Positions 33,916 to 45,392 of a stretch of 64,000 nt of DNA are shown here, piece after piece. Below the pieces are notes generated by a model. That model worked only from the letters and a program-made list of their open reading frames with translations. It was not told the origin of the DNA and did no database searches. The stretch is from assembly GCA_003116875.1 (NCBI GenBank), contig BCKT01000003.1:1311185-1375184 (forward strand), written 5' to 3'. This stretch comes from Takashimella koratensis (Eukaryota; Basidiomycota; Tremellomycetes; Trichosporonales; Tetragoniomycetaceae). Positions within the stretch are counted from its first letter, which is position 1. Every line of letters begins with the position of its first letter. Made by a program: the position numbers and the translations under genes.

Positions 33916-35641
33916 ATGGCCTCATCAACTCCAGCCCCTGCAACCCCCGCTCGCGGCGTCGTCACCACCGTCTTCCTCGCGCTCGTCCTCGACCTACTCG
34001 CATTCACCGTCCCACTCCCTCTCTTCCCGCGTATCATCGCATGGTACCTTGACCGCGAATCCGGGTCGCCCACCACTCTCCTCGCGCGTTTGCTCGGTCT
34101 TGCCCAGACATGGCGGACCACCATCGCCCCCGGGTTCAGTATCGCCGGAAGTAAGAATTGGGACGTCGTGCTTCTTGGAGGAGCGATGGGGAGTCTGTTC
34201 TCACTCTGCCAGTGTGTGATCAGTCCTTGGCTCGGATCATGTGAGTGGTGTTAAAGCTTGAAGAAATTATCTGGGTTTCTAGGAGCAATTGCTGACTGGC
34301 GCAGTGTCTGATAGGTATGGACGGAAACGAATTCTCCTCTTCACCATGCTGGGGAACATCCTCTCCGCTGTCATCTGGCTCTACTCGACCTCTTTCGTGA
34401 GTTCCACCTTCTTCTCCCATACTCAGGTCCAGCTAACATCCACAGTCCTCATACCTCCTCTCGAGGACGGTCGGCGGCTTGAGCGAAGGCAACGTCCAGC
34501 TCAGCACGTGAGTCGCATGAAACTGTATCGACGACAACTAGCTAACGCAGCCCAGAGCAATCATCAGCGACGTGACAACGGCTTCGACTCGGTCCAAGTC
34601 CCTCGCGCTCGTCGGTATCGCATTTTCAATCTGCTTCACTCTCGGGTACGTCTGATCCCAAGCCTTCCCCTACATCCCCCAATTCCTGTACTGACACCGC
34701 CAGGCCCATGCTCGGCGCATACTTTGCCTCCCGGTCGATGCCCGTTTTGGAAGGCCTCAACATCTACGCCGTCCCGGCAGCGCTCACTCTCGTCCTCCTT
34801 GTCGCTGAAACCGCTTTCCTCGCACTACGCCTGCCTGAGACCCGATGGACCGTCAAAGTCCCAGGCGAGGCTAGCCAAGAGGCGTCCAAGCCTCGGTTGA
34901 GTGCGGAGAAGCGACTACAGAAACTCAGAGAGCTCGGCAGGCTTCACGGCCTCTTCCTCCTCTTCTTCTCAGGAGTAAGTACTCAGCGTCCATTTGGACC
35001 CACTAACAATATAGGCCGAGTTCACACTCACGTTCCTCACGTACGATTTGTTCCAAGCTACCAATGCCCAGAACGGTCGAATGCTCTCTTGTAAGCCTCC
35101 TTCGCCCACCAACGCTCACCCTAGTTATCGGTATCCTCGCATCCTACTTGCAAGCGCGACACGTCCGCCCTGCGCTCGCTCATAGCGAAGTCAAAGTCGC
35201 CAATCGCGGTATTCTCTCCTGCATAATCGGCCTGACCATCCTCGCTGCTCTCCCACTCGATATCGTCCGCGATAACGTACCCACACTGAGCCTGTACACA
35301 GCCGCAGCGGCACTGGCGTACACCAGCGCAACGGTTGTCACGGGCTTGACGGCCGCGGCAGCAGCGTGCTGCGATGAGGAAGGCACTGAGGGGGTTGCGG
35401 CTCTGCGGCGCGGTCGAGCGCTAGGAGGGTTCCGCTCAAAGGTGAGTTGGGCTAGAATGGGATGACGGGCTGGTCTGGCTAAGGGGATGCGTTGGCTAAT
35501 ATGAACCAGGGACAACTGGGCCGAGCTATTGGTCCCCTCCTCGCTACTTCCATCTACTGGTTCCAAGGGCCGACCATTGCATACTCGACTATCGCCAGCG
35601 CTCTCACCGCTGTCTACATGCTGACCAGCTCCACCGACTGA
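33916..35641 (+). CDS. Major facilitator transporter, MFSD10/TetA-like (454 aa)
   Basis: Eight exons: 33916-34240, 34305-34396, 34446-34507, 34556-34645, 34704-34974, 35015-35090, 35125-35441 and 35510-35641. The protein shows the MFS pattern with about 12 hydrophobic helices: VVTTVFLALVLDLLAFTVPL, the loop motif SDRYGRKRILLFTMLGN between helices 2 and 3 (the classic G-X-X-X-D-R-X-G-R-R signature), RTVGGLSEGNVQLSTAIISD, and SLALVGIAFSICFTLGPMLG at helix 5. The second half runs from AEFTLTFLTYDLFQAT to GRAIGPLLATSIYWFQGPT. The long extramembrane loop after the first helix and the overall layout fit MFSD10 (tetracycline transporter-like), thought to export organic anions. The substrate in fungi is unknown. 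Confidence 0.88.
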
Positions 35642-35896
35642 GTCGAATTCCATCCACTTTCGTCCGGCTGAACAAAAAGAAATCATCTCTGCTTCTTCAT
35701 CTGTGCATTACCTTCTCCATTACCTATGCATGCATTTATACAGCGTATCGATCAGAGACCTTTCACTGCTAGGCTTGCAAGGAAGCCGATAAAGGAGAAA
35801 CACCGCAGCAGTAGCGTTGTGCGTGACTGGAAGATAACTTGTTCTTCTGTCAGACGAGGTTGTACTGAAACTAGGGACAAGTACTCACAAAGTTTG
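35642..35896. other. Convergent 3' region
   Basis: Between the transporter stop and the HemK stop. No gene is seen. Confidence 0.5.
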
Positions 35897-36851
35897 TCAC
35901 GCCCTCTCACCCAAGACCAACCGCTGCTTGTCGTACTGATCAAACCACGTTTCCGTCCTCAGTCCTACTGCCTTGAAGATGCTTTCCACTCTGTCCCCCT
36001 GTCCATGCCCAATCTCCACGCCTACCAGCTTGGCCGCGATAAAGTCACTCTCGACCAGCTCTGCAATTCGGTGGTAGAACGACAGTCCATCTGTGTCGTC
36101 TCCAACCAGCGCTCGCGAGTCCTCCCATTCCTTCACAGAAGCCGGGAGCGTCTCCCATTCGGAACGAGGGATATACGGAGGGTTGGCAGTGATCACGTCG
36201 ACGTTGTGTAGACTCAGCTCCTTCAAAGTTTGTGATGAGGTAGGGGCGAACAAGTCGGCGTGGGAAGTAGTGACCTGGGTATCGGCCAGGTGTCGGATAT
36301 TGTTACGAGCAAGTGATAGGGCTTCGGGGCTGTTATCGATCCCATGAGCGGCTTTGAGGCGGTCTCCGAGAAAGTGAGAGAGGAGGAGCGGGATCGCCCC
36401 AGAACCTGTGCATAGGTCGAGAACACGAACAGGGTGGGAGAGTCGAGACCGTACGAGGCTCGCGAATCGCTCGAATACAAACGCGGTCTCGGGTCGAGGG
36501 ATGAGGGTAGGTGGTCGAACGAGCAGCTCGATCGGTCCAAAGTCGGTAGACCCTAGCAGCGAGTTTAGTTTAATGTAGAATGAAATACAGAGGGTCTCGA
36601 GAAATTGGACATAAGGACATACCTAAGATGTACTGAAGAGGTTCCCCCTTTGCGCGGCGAGTCACGAGAGAAAGAAGGTCATTGTCAAGCTGAGCGTGCT
36701 TGATCCACCGGAGCTCGTTTCGCGCGTCGTCGAGTGACAGCTCTGGGTTTTTCAAAAGCGTGCGGATCAGGTCATGGTCTGTCGTTGAAGGTTGAGGTCG
36801 GCGAGGCCGAGGTGGTTTGAAATACGCTCTGCATCCTCGCGCGAGTCGCAT
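35897..36851 (-). CDS. HemK/PrmC-type glutamine N5-methyltransferase (294 aa)
   Basis: Two exons, 36851-36623 and 36552-35897, in phase 1; 294 residues, like mitochondrial Mtq1/HEMK1. Family motifs: an N-terminal helical domain (KGEPLQYILGSTDFGPIEL), LIPRPETAFVFE, the S-adenosylmethionine site VLDLCTGSGAIPLLLS, GIDNSPEALSLARNNI, and the catalytic ITANPPYIPRSE with the NPPY motif that binds the target glutamine. The enzyme methylates the GGQ glutamine of release factors. The N-terminus (MRLARGCRAYFKPPRPRRPQ) is basic, suggesting mitochondrial targeting and thus action on the mitochondrial release factor. The start is the first in-frame ATG after upstream non-ATG sequence. Confidence 0.9.
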
Positions 36852-37053
36852 ACAGGCGGGTCGGTAAAGGATAAAGGAGCACACCTCAAAGTCGAGCAAC
36901 AAACGAAAGTCGATCCACCAAAGGAGGGACGGTGTGTAGTATCCTCTGGGAAAGATAGGAACGACGTTTAGCCACGAGATGCCATAAACGCGACGCGATC
37001 CATTTTGTCAACAAATCCAGTCTTCCCCCTTCATCCATCCAACACACCACACC

Positions 37054-40000
37054 ATGTCATCAAGAACGCGGCCATCCTCACAATCGTCATCGTCGCGATC
37101 ACCTCTCGAGTCCCTCGTCTACGCTGCGGTTCCAGGGCTCGCGCCGAGGCGGTCAGCGTCGGGCTCGGAGGAGGAAGATCGGAGAGAACGGGTCAAGCAG
37201 TTGGTTGAGACTTGTGAAGCGATTCTATCAAGGTGGGTTGGATCAGGAGTAAAATATGAAGAGATATCACAAGCTGTCATCATCTTTGAAGAGTCGCTGA
37301 TGGATTCCATTTGTAATTTCTACAGCCGAGCAACGTCGTCAGCTCCGCTCGCGGGGACATTGACAGAGGAAGCCAAGCTGCGTCTCATGTCCCGCTCCGG
37401 CGACGCAGAGCGGGCTTTACGATTCGGCGGGTTATGGAACAAGCTAGAGAAATCAGTACGCCCAACCGACTCCCTGAACCACCTAGCAGCTGACAAGACC
37501 AAGCGGACACTTGCATTTCCCAACCCACACCTCCAATTCCTACTCGCCCTCTCGAGCTTCCCCCCTGCCCACTCGTCCAAGAGCCAACGATCAACCTCAG
37601 CATCAGGCTCTACGACCGTCTTCCCTACTGCTGAAAGTAGTGTCCCAACCGCATCGTCGTCTTCTCGCCGGGCACTGAACGAGGGAAGCGCGGCCAACGT
37701 CCCTCCTCCCCCGCCGAGCTTTAGTGCAAAAGGGAAGAGCAAAGCCGAACTTCTCAAATCTTGGCGCACGTCTCAAGGTGAGTCCGCTGAGATAGGGTTA
37801 TCTTTATCGACAGCAACGACTGACAGAGCTACAGCCCAACCGCCATTTCCTGAGCACTTGTTGCTCCGCGACACGCTGTATCTTTTACAAGGGATCGACG
37901 GGCGCTACGTCCGGTTCGCAGTCAAGCCACCCAAAGAGCAGAACCCGTATCTTGCAGCTACGGACGCAGCGGGGTTCCCTTTGAACAAGGTTGAGAACGA
38001 CGACGACGGTGATGTCGTGGGGATTGATATCGTTGCAGATGAGCAAAAGGTGAGTTTTTACCTTGGACTCGAGCTTACGATAATCAGGATGGTGTCATCT
38101 CTGCACCAACGAAAACCCTCTTGGTTGACATCTCAGAGATGGGCGTCTTGTACCGCCGAGTCACCGAGTTTGTCAAGAACAACGCTGCCAGTGCGACTGG
38201 GATGGTTGTACAGGTGTGTCAGCTGTTGAAGCTTTGAGTCATGAGCTGACATTTATCAGAGCCTGTGCCATTTCCTCCACCACGAGCTGTCCGAATACCA
38301 CCGTCTACTCGCGGTTCTCGAGTCGCAGCTGTCGCTGGATCCAGAGGACTCAAAGGTCGATCCGTCAACCTTGACCCTCCTCCGGCTAGGACTTTGGACA
38401 GATGAGATGCGGCTCAAGCTGAGATTGATGAACACGATCGTTGACGATGCGAGGTGTAAGTGTGTTTCGTCTCTGCGCATTTGGTCAGCGCTGATCGGAT
38501 CAGCGACGCACGGAGGAGCCCTGGTATCCAAGATCCACGCGCACACGAGCCATGGTGACCCTCTTGTCCGCAAATTCACCGACCAGATCTTGGAAGAGGT
38601 GCGTTAGAGACGTCAACCATGCTAACTTTTTAGGTATCCAAACCTTTCTTCTCGACTTTGCAGAGGTGGATCTTCACTGGTGATCTTCACGACCCGTTCA
38701 AAGAGTTCTTTGTCCAGCTCAACCCGGAGGCAGGAGGCGCAGACGGTCGGATATCACCTCACCATGACGCAGGGTTCGAAGATGGGTTCGACCAAGGTGG
38801 GAGTTTGGATGATGCGGGACAGGTATGGGAGAAGAAGTATATCTTTGTCAAGGCGATGGTACCGAGTTTCGTCGGTGAGGACTTTGGGAAGAAGGTGAGT
38901 CAACTCGATTTGTGAATCAGAGCTGATGGAGTATCAGATCTTCTCAACTGGACGGAGCTTGAATTTCATTCGGTACAACTGCTACGACAACGAGTGGATA
39001 TCGACGCAGTCTCAGTTGTCGACAGGTGAGCACCTGTGCTGCCATTATCTGCCAGAGCTGACAACGCGCAGCTCTGAAATATAGCGACCTGGCTGGCTTA
39101 GAGAGGTCCATTGACGACGCATTCTCAGTCGCGAGCAAGCGTCTCCTTGAGATCTTTTTTGAGAAATATCACCTCCTTGACCATCTACGCGCCCTCAAGT
39201 CGTACCTCATGCTTTGTGCGGGCGACTTTACCGAGCTTCTGATGGAGGCTTTGGCGTGAGTCCGCCATTTATCACGCTAACAAACCGCAGTCCACGGCTA
39301 TCTAAGCCCGCGATCAGCTTGTACCGCCACCACCTGACATCAGACCTCGAGTCAGCGATTCGTGGCTCTAACGCGCAATACGACTCGCCCGATATCCTCC
39401 GCCGTCTTGACGCTCGGATCCTCGAATACGCGCACGGCGAGCTAGGCTGGGACTGCTTTGCGCTCGAGTACAGAGTCGAAGCGCCACTGAATGCGGTATT
39501 GGACGCCAAAAGTATGGACGGGTACGATCGGTTGTTCCATCATTTGTGGAGGTTGAAGAGAGTGGAGACTACTTTGACCCAGGGCTGGATGAGGGTGACT
39601 AGTGGATCGAGGATATTTGAGCGACTTCCAGGTAAGTTTGGAGTTTACAACGAAGCGAGACAGACACGTTGACGTAATGCGCTCTTTGATTATTTTGGGA
39701 CGCAGAACTTGATAACGACTGGCACCACTGCCGCGTCGTCCAGGCTGAGATGGTCCACTTCCTCCGCCAAATGCAGGCATTCTGTCAACTCGAAGTCATC
39801 GAATGCTCGTGGCAGTCTCTCTTGGAATTCACAGATAAACGTGACGGAGACCTCGACGCGCTCATTCAGGCCCATAGGACCTATCTCGACCGAGTGGTGA
39901 GAAAGGCATTGCTGTTGAATAATAAACGGGATCGAGAGGTAAGTCTCGGTTGCGTGTTCCGCGAGTGAGCTGACAGGTGTAGGAGACGCTGCTTGAGGTC

Positions 40001-40479
40001 GTGCGTGAGGCCCTGGATTATATCCTTCAGTTCCGAGCAGCGACGGTAAGTGCTTGTTCAAAGCAAGTGAACTTCAGCTAACTGAGGTGCGCTGCAGGAC
40101 GACCTGTATGGCTGGTCGTTGGCCGAGGCAACCCGACTTGACCGGGAGCGCGACGCCGAGAGGGTGAGTCTCAGGACGCGTGGCGGTTCTTTTTGATGTT
40201 GCTGACATTCTATTCATGAAGGGCTTATACACCGGAGCTAGCGACGTCGATGATCCACACAAGGCCCGAGACCGACTTGATGCGATTCGAGAAAGGGTCC
40301 GAGATTGTTCCAATGCCTTCCAAGATCGAGTGATTCAGCTGTGTAAAGAAGCTGGGTCTCATGCGGATTTAGATATCAGGTTCCTCGCTATTCGGATAGC
40401 GTTTAATGGGCATTACGCTTTGAGAAGGGGTACGAAGAAGCCTACGCCTGGGACAGCGCCAGCGCCCGCAACAAAGTGA
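37054..40479 (+). CDS. Gamma-tubulin complex component, Spc97/Spc98 family, GCP3-like
   Basis: About 14 exons are apparent between the ATG at 37054 and the TGA at 40477. Key blocks in order: LLLRDTLYLLQGIDGRYVRF (typical of GCP3), LLVDISEMGVLYRRVTEFVK, LCHFLHHELSEYHRLLAVLE, HGGALVSKIHAHTSHGDPLV, LQRWIFTGDLHDPFKEFFVQ, KYIFVKAMVPSFVGEDFGKK, IFSTGRSLNFIRYNCYDNEW, LLDHLRALKSYLMLCAGDFT and a C-terminal domain with WDCFALEYRVEAPLNAVLD and LFHHLWRLKRVE. GCP proteins form the small complex that nucleates microtubules at spindle pole bodies. GCP3 rather than GCP2 is my reading from the first block. The segment 37233-37325 is a 93-base possible intron that stays in frame if retained. Confidence 0.88.
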
Positions 40480-40898
40480 CGGGTGATTGAGGTAGAATAT
40501 GCATTGTGTCAAGTACATAGTCGAGATGTAACAATGTGGGTAGAATGTGCCCGTCCTGGAAAAGAGACGATCGAAACAGGTGATCTTCGAGAGCCTGGCA
40601 AAGAAGGGGCTTGACGCAATATTCCGATAGCTGCGACATCGGCGACGTAAAAAAAGGGTCGGCCGCCGACGTGTCTGAGCACGGGTAGGGGGGGGGAGGG
40701 GGGAGGAGTAACGAGAAGGGATAAAGTTTATGGAGTCAGTGAGCGATGAACATGAGTTGGGTTAGAATCTGTGACAGCAATCCAAAGCTGCAGCAATCGC
40801 GGACGCCGTAGCGCCGGTTAAAGAATACTCTAGCATTAAAAGTACTCTCTGCTGATGAACACAAGAGATGCAGCACTTGCAAACTCTGCTCGATACAA
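40480..40898. other. Convergent 3' region
   Basis: Between the GCP and BPL1 stops, including a G-rich run at 40688-40706. No gene is seen. Confidence 0.5.
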
Positions 40899-43333
40899 CT
40901 ATACCTTTCTCTTGATCAATCCCGCCATCATATCAAAGCTGTTCCCGTCCGGCTGGAGGTCGACGTACTCTGTCTCCTTTGCTTTGGCCTGGGACGCACG
41001 AGGGGTGGAGAAAACGGCGGTTCGGTCGTCACCACCTCCGTCGTCGCGTTGGAAAGGGTGCGGCAGGGTCGGTTTCGAGATAGGAAGGCAGCGGAGGAGA
41101 CCGTGGTCGGGTGTGATGGATTGGATACGTAGTCGAATGTTCGGCTCGACCGTCGTGAGTGTGACCTCTTGGTTCCTACAACATGTCAGTTCAAGTCCAG
41201 GGAGGAAGGTAGCCAGCACTAACCCATGAAGCCATCGGCTGTGGTACTCGTCCAAAAAGCCGGCAAAACCTTTCTCCTCGATGAATTGCTCCCACTTGAG
41301 CTCGAAAGAGTGCATGATCCTCGCAAATGTGCCTTCCATCGTAGGTGCAGGTGGGAGGGGTTTGGACGACCCGAGGCCACCAGATGAATTTGTGACACGT
41401 GAAGTGAGGAGAGAGTGGAGTTGAGACAGCGAGGTCGTCGGGAGTGCGTTTAGAATGTTGATCCCGCAGCCTGAGATGTCAGCTTCTCCTCTCAACAAGA
41501 CAGCTAGTACTTACCAACGACGATGCGCCATTTGCCGCCGACATAATTCACGTTGACCAGGATCCCACCGAGCTTTGCGCGTCCCTTGACACCTCCTCCC
41601 ACTTCTGTCCCGCCAACACCTTCGACCTCGGCATACAGGTCGTTGGGCCACTTGATACGTACACCCAACCGCCCGTCGTCATCGACCGCCTCGCAGACCG
41701 CCAGCGCCATGAGGTACTGAATAAACACCATTTTGGATGACATGGACGGCGGGAGAGTGAGAAGGAGGGAGAATTGGAGGCACCCAGGTGGCGAGAGCCA
41801 AATGTTGGACCCTCGGCCACGTCCAGTGAGCTGAAACGAGGCGAGGAAGGCCAGCGGCGAAGGAAGAGATGCGAGCAGGAGCGGGTTTCTAATGAGAGTT
41901 AGTGCTGCTTTAAAAGCCAACTTACCTGTCGAGCATGGTCTGTGTACTCGTCACGGTCTCGCCGTACCACACAAGATCGCCCAGCGACGGTCGCTCTCCC
42001 AAGACCTCATCTTTCCTCAAGACTCCAGACTTTCGACCCGCGCGTCTCCGAGCATCGTCAATCTCGCTCCAGTACGAATCAAAGTTGAACAGCGGTGTCC
42101 ATTGTGGCGAGTACGCTGTCGACGTGGAGGGCAGCAAAACCTTCTTGGGCACCGAGTGAAAGTCGGGCGGCTGAGGGGGGTTGATGGTGGAATCGTCTAC
42201 GGAGAGAGTGGAAAGGGTGGGTGGTAGTTCGGGAGGAGTACGGCGCAATTGAGACAGGTAGGCAGCGACGGCGGAGGTGTCACCCATATTGGAGACAGAG
42301 GTGATACGGACCTCGTCGTTGCCATCTCGAAGGGATCGCCATCCCTCGCCCTCGGTGACGAGCTTGTCTTGAAGGGGATCAAACGTCTCTTGCGCGATCG
42401 GGAGTGAGGGGTGCGAAAAGACCAGCACGGGCGAAGGGTGGGTCGGGTGTAGGAGAAGGTGCGGGTCTTCATCTGCAACATCTACTTCGTCGTGTTTGGG
42501 TGGGCGAAGGCCAAGGGAGCTGAGCAGCTCGCCAACCCACTCTAGTCGACCCTTCTCAGCCCGATCGATGGTCTCTGCGTCTGGTCGGTCGCCGTCACTG
42601 AGCTTGGCGATCGCGTCACGCGCTGGCGGGTCGTGCAAAGGGTACTCGAAGTGAACGGAACAAAGCAGGGCCTTGCCCTTGCCCTTGCTACACATCACCG
42701 CGGCGACGGCGGAGGTCGCCGAAGAGGGCTCAGTGTACTGCGCGACGACCTCGACGTCTCGAGGCAAGGTCAATGGGAGCTCAAAGTACCCGCCTCCGTT
42801 GTAGTACAGGTACTCGACGAGTTTCGATCCGGTCACTGACAGCGAAACCGCGCGAGAACCGTTCTCGGTGGCATAGTCGAAGCCTGCAAAGGCTGGGCCC
42901 ACGCATGCCCCTGGGTAGAATGCCTAATCGTCAGCAACCAGCTAGTCGCACAACTTACCAATTCTCTCTTCCCAGTGACCTCTTTGCCCCCACCAACATC
43001 AAACCGAACCTCCTCTGCGCCAAAGTAGGCGCCTGCACAAATCCCCATATACTTGCCACCGAGCTTGACATACTCTGCAATGCGCTTGGTCACGTCGTTC
43101 TTCATCGTGAGTTCCTCGACGTAGGGCAGGTCTCTACCGCCGGGGATGACGAGAAGGGCGCAGGCGGGCTCCCATGGCTCGCTGGCGAGCGTCTGAGGGG
43201 TGACGGGCTGAACGGTGTAGTGTGGGAGTAAGAGGAGAGAGAGGGTGAGGACGGTGTGGGAGAGCGAGAGAGGAGAGACACCGGGACCCGAGTAGACGAG
43301 GACCTGATGGGCCGAGGGGCCAGGACCGACCAT
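40899..43333 (-). CDS. BPL1: Biotin-protein ligase (holocarboxylase synthetase), 756 aa
   Basis: Five exons: 43333-42959, 42923-41926, 41888-41515, 41470-41224 and 41175-40899; phases 0-2-1-2. The N-terminal half is the glutamine-amidotransferase-like domain of eukaryotic BPLs: VLVYSGPGVSPLSL, ALLVIPGGRDLPYVEELT and GGKYMGICAGAYFGAEEVRF. The catalytic half has WYGETVTSTQTMLDRNPLLL, the ATP/biotin loop TGRGRGSNIWLSPPGCLQFS, VRIKWPNDLYAEV, and LGGILVNVNYVGGKWRIVVG followed by CGINILNALPTTSL. It attaches biotin to carboxylases such as acetyl-CoA and pyruvate carboxylase in the cytosol. The GRGRGSNIW and KWPNDLY motifs are intact, so it should be active. Confidence 0.94.
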
Positions 43334-43742
43334 TGGAGATGGTGGTGGTGGTGAATGGAGAGGAAGAGGGAAACGGAATGGGATGGGGAGTTTCGACTCG
43401 CAAGACCCGGAAGTCCGAACGGATTTCCCCCCATCCGAAAGGGTTACTTTCGAGCGTGCCTCCAACACGCAAGGGACTACCTCGAGCACTCGACTAGCCT
43501 CCCGCTACCCTGCGCTGACGTGGGTGAGGCGGATCGGATCGAGGCGGCCTGATCAGCTGAACGTCAAACCGGCCTCCAGTCGGGCCTACCGCGGTAACGT
43601 GCTCCAGGGCGGTCACGAGCATCCTCCAAGCTATTCTTGGGCCGAAAATTTGTCGCATGCACATATATATGAGCGCATATGGAGCCCCTACACACTCTTG
43701 ACCTCGAGTTTGAGGAAACTTCTCACTGACCAAATCGACACA
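43334..43742. other. Divergent promoter region
   Basis: Between BPL1 and the GH32 gene. An ATATATATG tract lies near 43662, about 80 bases upstream of the GH32 ATG. No gene is seen. Confidence 0.5.
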
Positions 43743-45392
43743 ATGTGGCCACTAGGCGCGCTGTCTATCCCTCTTCTCATGTCACGAGCAACCAATATCA
43801 CGGGAGACTATTCGGGTCCTCTCCGTCCTCAGATTCACTACTCCCCGCCTGTGGTGAGTAAAGGGTGCAGGCATAAAGTTGACAGTCCAGGGGTTCATGA
43901 ACGACCCAAACGGATTGCTGCTCGACCCGAACGGTACCTGGCATTTGTACTACCAATGTGAGCAGCAAAATCCCAACCCAGCTAACCCCCACACCTAGAT
44001 AACCCAACCGAGCTAGTCGCTGGCAACCAACACTGGGGCCATGCTACCTCGCCTGATCTATACCACTGGACCAATCAACCGATCGCCATCTACCCTCCCG
44101 AAGACGGTGTCGGCGTCTTCACGGGCTCTGCTGTCCTCGATCCCAACAACACCTCGGGCTTCTTCCCCAATCAAACTGACGGTATCGTCGCCATCTACAC
44201 CCTCAACTACCCGTCCCCTGCCAACGAGGTCCAGGCGATCGCCTACTCCACCGACGGCGGCTACACTTTTACCCCCTACTCTGGCAACCCCGTCATCGAT
44301 GTCAACGACGCAAACTTTCGGGATCCAAAGGTTATCTGGGTAGATAACCAATGGGTCATGACAGTCTCGTTTGCGCAGGACTTTGCGATTGCGTTCTATA
44401 CCAGCCCCGATCTCAAGACTTGGACGCATGCGTCGAACTTTTCGACCGCGGGTTTGTTAGGCGAGCAGTACGAGTGCCCCAACCTCGTTCGGATCAATGT
44501 GAAAGACAACAATGGCAATATCCTCACGGGACAGGGATACGACGACATGTACATCCTGATCATCAGTATCAATCCCGGTGCTCCACAAGGCGGATCTGCG
44601 ACTCAATACTTCCCCGGCCACTTTGACGGGACGACGTTCACCCCCGTCGACGGGGCAGCTCGAATCATTGAGTGGGGAAAGGACGACTACGCTGGCCAGT
44701 TTGTCTACGGTACGGGACCAGGTGCAGTAGGAGACGCCGTGTTCATCGGCTGGGCGAGCAACTGGCAGTATACCGAAACCGCGCCGACCGAAGGCGAAGG
44801 GTGGCGAAGCGCCATGGCGATTCCACGTTCCACCTACCTCACTAAACTCCAACGGGTCGGGTGGACACTTGTGCTCGAACCGTATCAAAACCTCGATCCC
44901 GTCCGCAATGGCGTCCTCTCCCCCAACACCTCGGTCACGTCCTCCACCCCGTTCCACCTCGACTTTAGCAAGACAACCTCGAACGCCATCTTCGCCGACA
45001 TTGGCGTGTGCAATGTCGCCATTGCCAACCTGACCACTTCGTCGACTCTCAACTTTACCCTCTCCAACAGCGCGGGCGACTCGGTCAAGGGCGGGTATGT
45101 GCTTAACAGCTGGGTATGGCTCGATCGGACAGGAGCAGCATACGACAACCCTTTGTTCTCTCGACAAATCTCGTCCAGCTATCTAATCGACACGACACGT
45201 GCAGCGTTTGACATGACGATTGCATTTGATAGGTCATTGCTTGAGCTGTTTATAGACGGAGCGAGATCGTCGGCGACTGCAGTGGTCTTCCCACAAAGCC
45301 CGTTGAACACGTTGGATGTGGTCGTCGGTGGGTTGCCTGACGGGACGGATGTGAGCGTGCAGGTCTGGGAGCTCAAGAGCGTATGGGAATAA
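43743..45392 (+). CDS. Secreted GH32 beta-fructofuranosidase (invertase/inulinase-like), 523 aa
   Basis: Three exons: 43743-43853, 43891-43957 and 43999-45392, giving 524 codons with the stop. GH32 active-site motifs are all present: FMNDPNGLLLDPNG with the nucleophile Asp in NDPNG, the transition-state Asp in ANFRDPKVIW, and the acid/base Glu in GEQYECPNLVRI. The five-bladed propeller region has QHWGHATSPDLYHWTNQPIA, FTGSAVLDPNNTSGF and GYTFTPYSGNPVID; the C-terminal beta-sandwich ends with DRSLLELFIDGARSSATAV and TDVSVQVWELKSVWE. A short hydrophobic N-terminus (LGALSIPLLMSRA) and many N-glycosylation sites indicate secretion. It splits sucrose or fructans outside the cell. Substrate preference cannot be read from the sequence. 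Confidence 0.93.
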
